From positions 1 through 5,220 of the forward strand of contig JAAZEK010000395.1 in assembly GCA_012512335.1 (NCBI GenBank): 5,220 nt of DNA. Reading direction: 5' to 3'. The translations under genes were made by a program, and so were the position numbers. Under the pieces are notes generated by a model, which was given only the letters and a program-made list of their open reading frames with translations, was not told the origin of the DNA and ran no database searches. This stretch comes from Clostridiales bacterium (GTDB lineage: Bacteria; Bacillota; Clostridia; Caldicoprobacterales; DTU083). Shown here piece by piece: positions 5,049 to 5,220 of the stretch (position 1 is its first letter; each line of letters opens with the position of its first letter).

Positions 5049-5220
5049 CTATCTTAATTTCTTAAATGCTTCACTTTCCAAATAACGCATATCATAGAAG
5101 TCCAGCTTAACATCCTCTGTCTTGGTGTTTGCTAAATATCCCTCTAGGTCAGCAAAGAACTGCATGAATATGCTCTGGTTTCTCATATGACTTGACATCA
5201 GGAATTCTTCCTTTGTTTCC
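5049..5220 (-). CDS. C-terminal 56 residues of an unrecognised protein
   Basis: The frame enters from the right edge and ends at TAG 5049-5051. The visible part is hydrophilic, probably helical, with FMQFFADLEGYLANTK in the middle and DFYDMRYLESEAFKKLR at the end. I recognise no family in it. It is on the same strand as the ceramidase-like gene, 142 bp upstream, but the palindromic terminator between them suggests separate transcripts. The good coding character and the terminator placed just after its stop support that it is a real gene. Confidence 0.7.
   Translation of the reverse strand, partial: ETKEEFLMSSHMRNQSIFMQFFADLEGYLANTKTEDVKLDFYDMRYLESEAFKKLR

Overview
The window looks like chromosomal DNA of a low-GC Firmicute, probably a Clostridia-type organism (inference). 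It is AT-rich, its start codons are preceded by strong purine Shine-Dalgarno sequences (AGGGG/AGGGGG types), and its proteins resemble clostridial families. All convincing protein genes lie on the minus strand, so the direction of transcription runs from high to low coordinates.

In that order: (1) the last 56 codons of an unrecognised gene (5049-5220), closed by a palindromic terminator (5008-5027). (2) A complete 440-residue protein of the neutral/alkaline ceramidase N-terminal-domain family (3584-4906), whose 3' end is part of a decaying 30-bp tandem repeat. (3) About 1.1 kb without a convincing gene (2482-3583). It holds terminators, a relic reading frame, a cluster of five ~27-bp motifs arranged as a large imperfect inverted repeat, and a possible short plus-strand transcription unit. 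(4) An M20-family metallopeptidase gene (1187-2481), split by a -1 frameshift exactly before its HxD metal-binding motif and carrying two different in-frame short tandem repeats. (5) A 303-bp spacer (884-1186) with 12-bp degenerate tandem repeats related to those in the peptidase gene. (6) The N-terminal 294 codons of an alpha/beta-hydrolase of the acetyl-xylan-esterase-like type (1-883), running off the left edge.

The three recognisable products are all hydrolases: an amidase-like ceramidase homologue, an M20 peptidase or deacylase, and a serine esterase. None shows a signal peptide, so they are probably cytoplasmic and may belong to a degradative or deacylation locus. No transporter or regulator is visible to name a substrate.

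The most distinctive theme is short-sequence repetition at gene edges: 12-bp units at the peptidase 5' end and upstream of the esterase, 15-bp units inside the peptidase, 30-bp units across the ceramidase-like stop codon, and the 27-bp motif cluster between genes. The motif cluster (three copies facing one way, two the other) is best explained as the juxtaposed ends of an internally deleted transposon with multiple transposase-binding sites. An IS21-like element is my leading guess, but no transposase gene remains and the identity is unproven.
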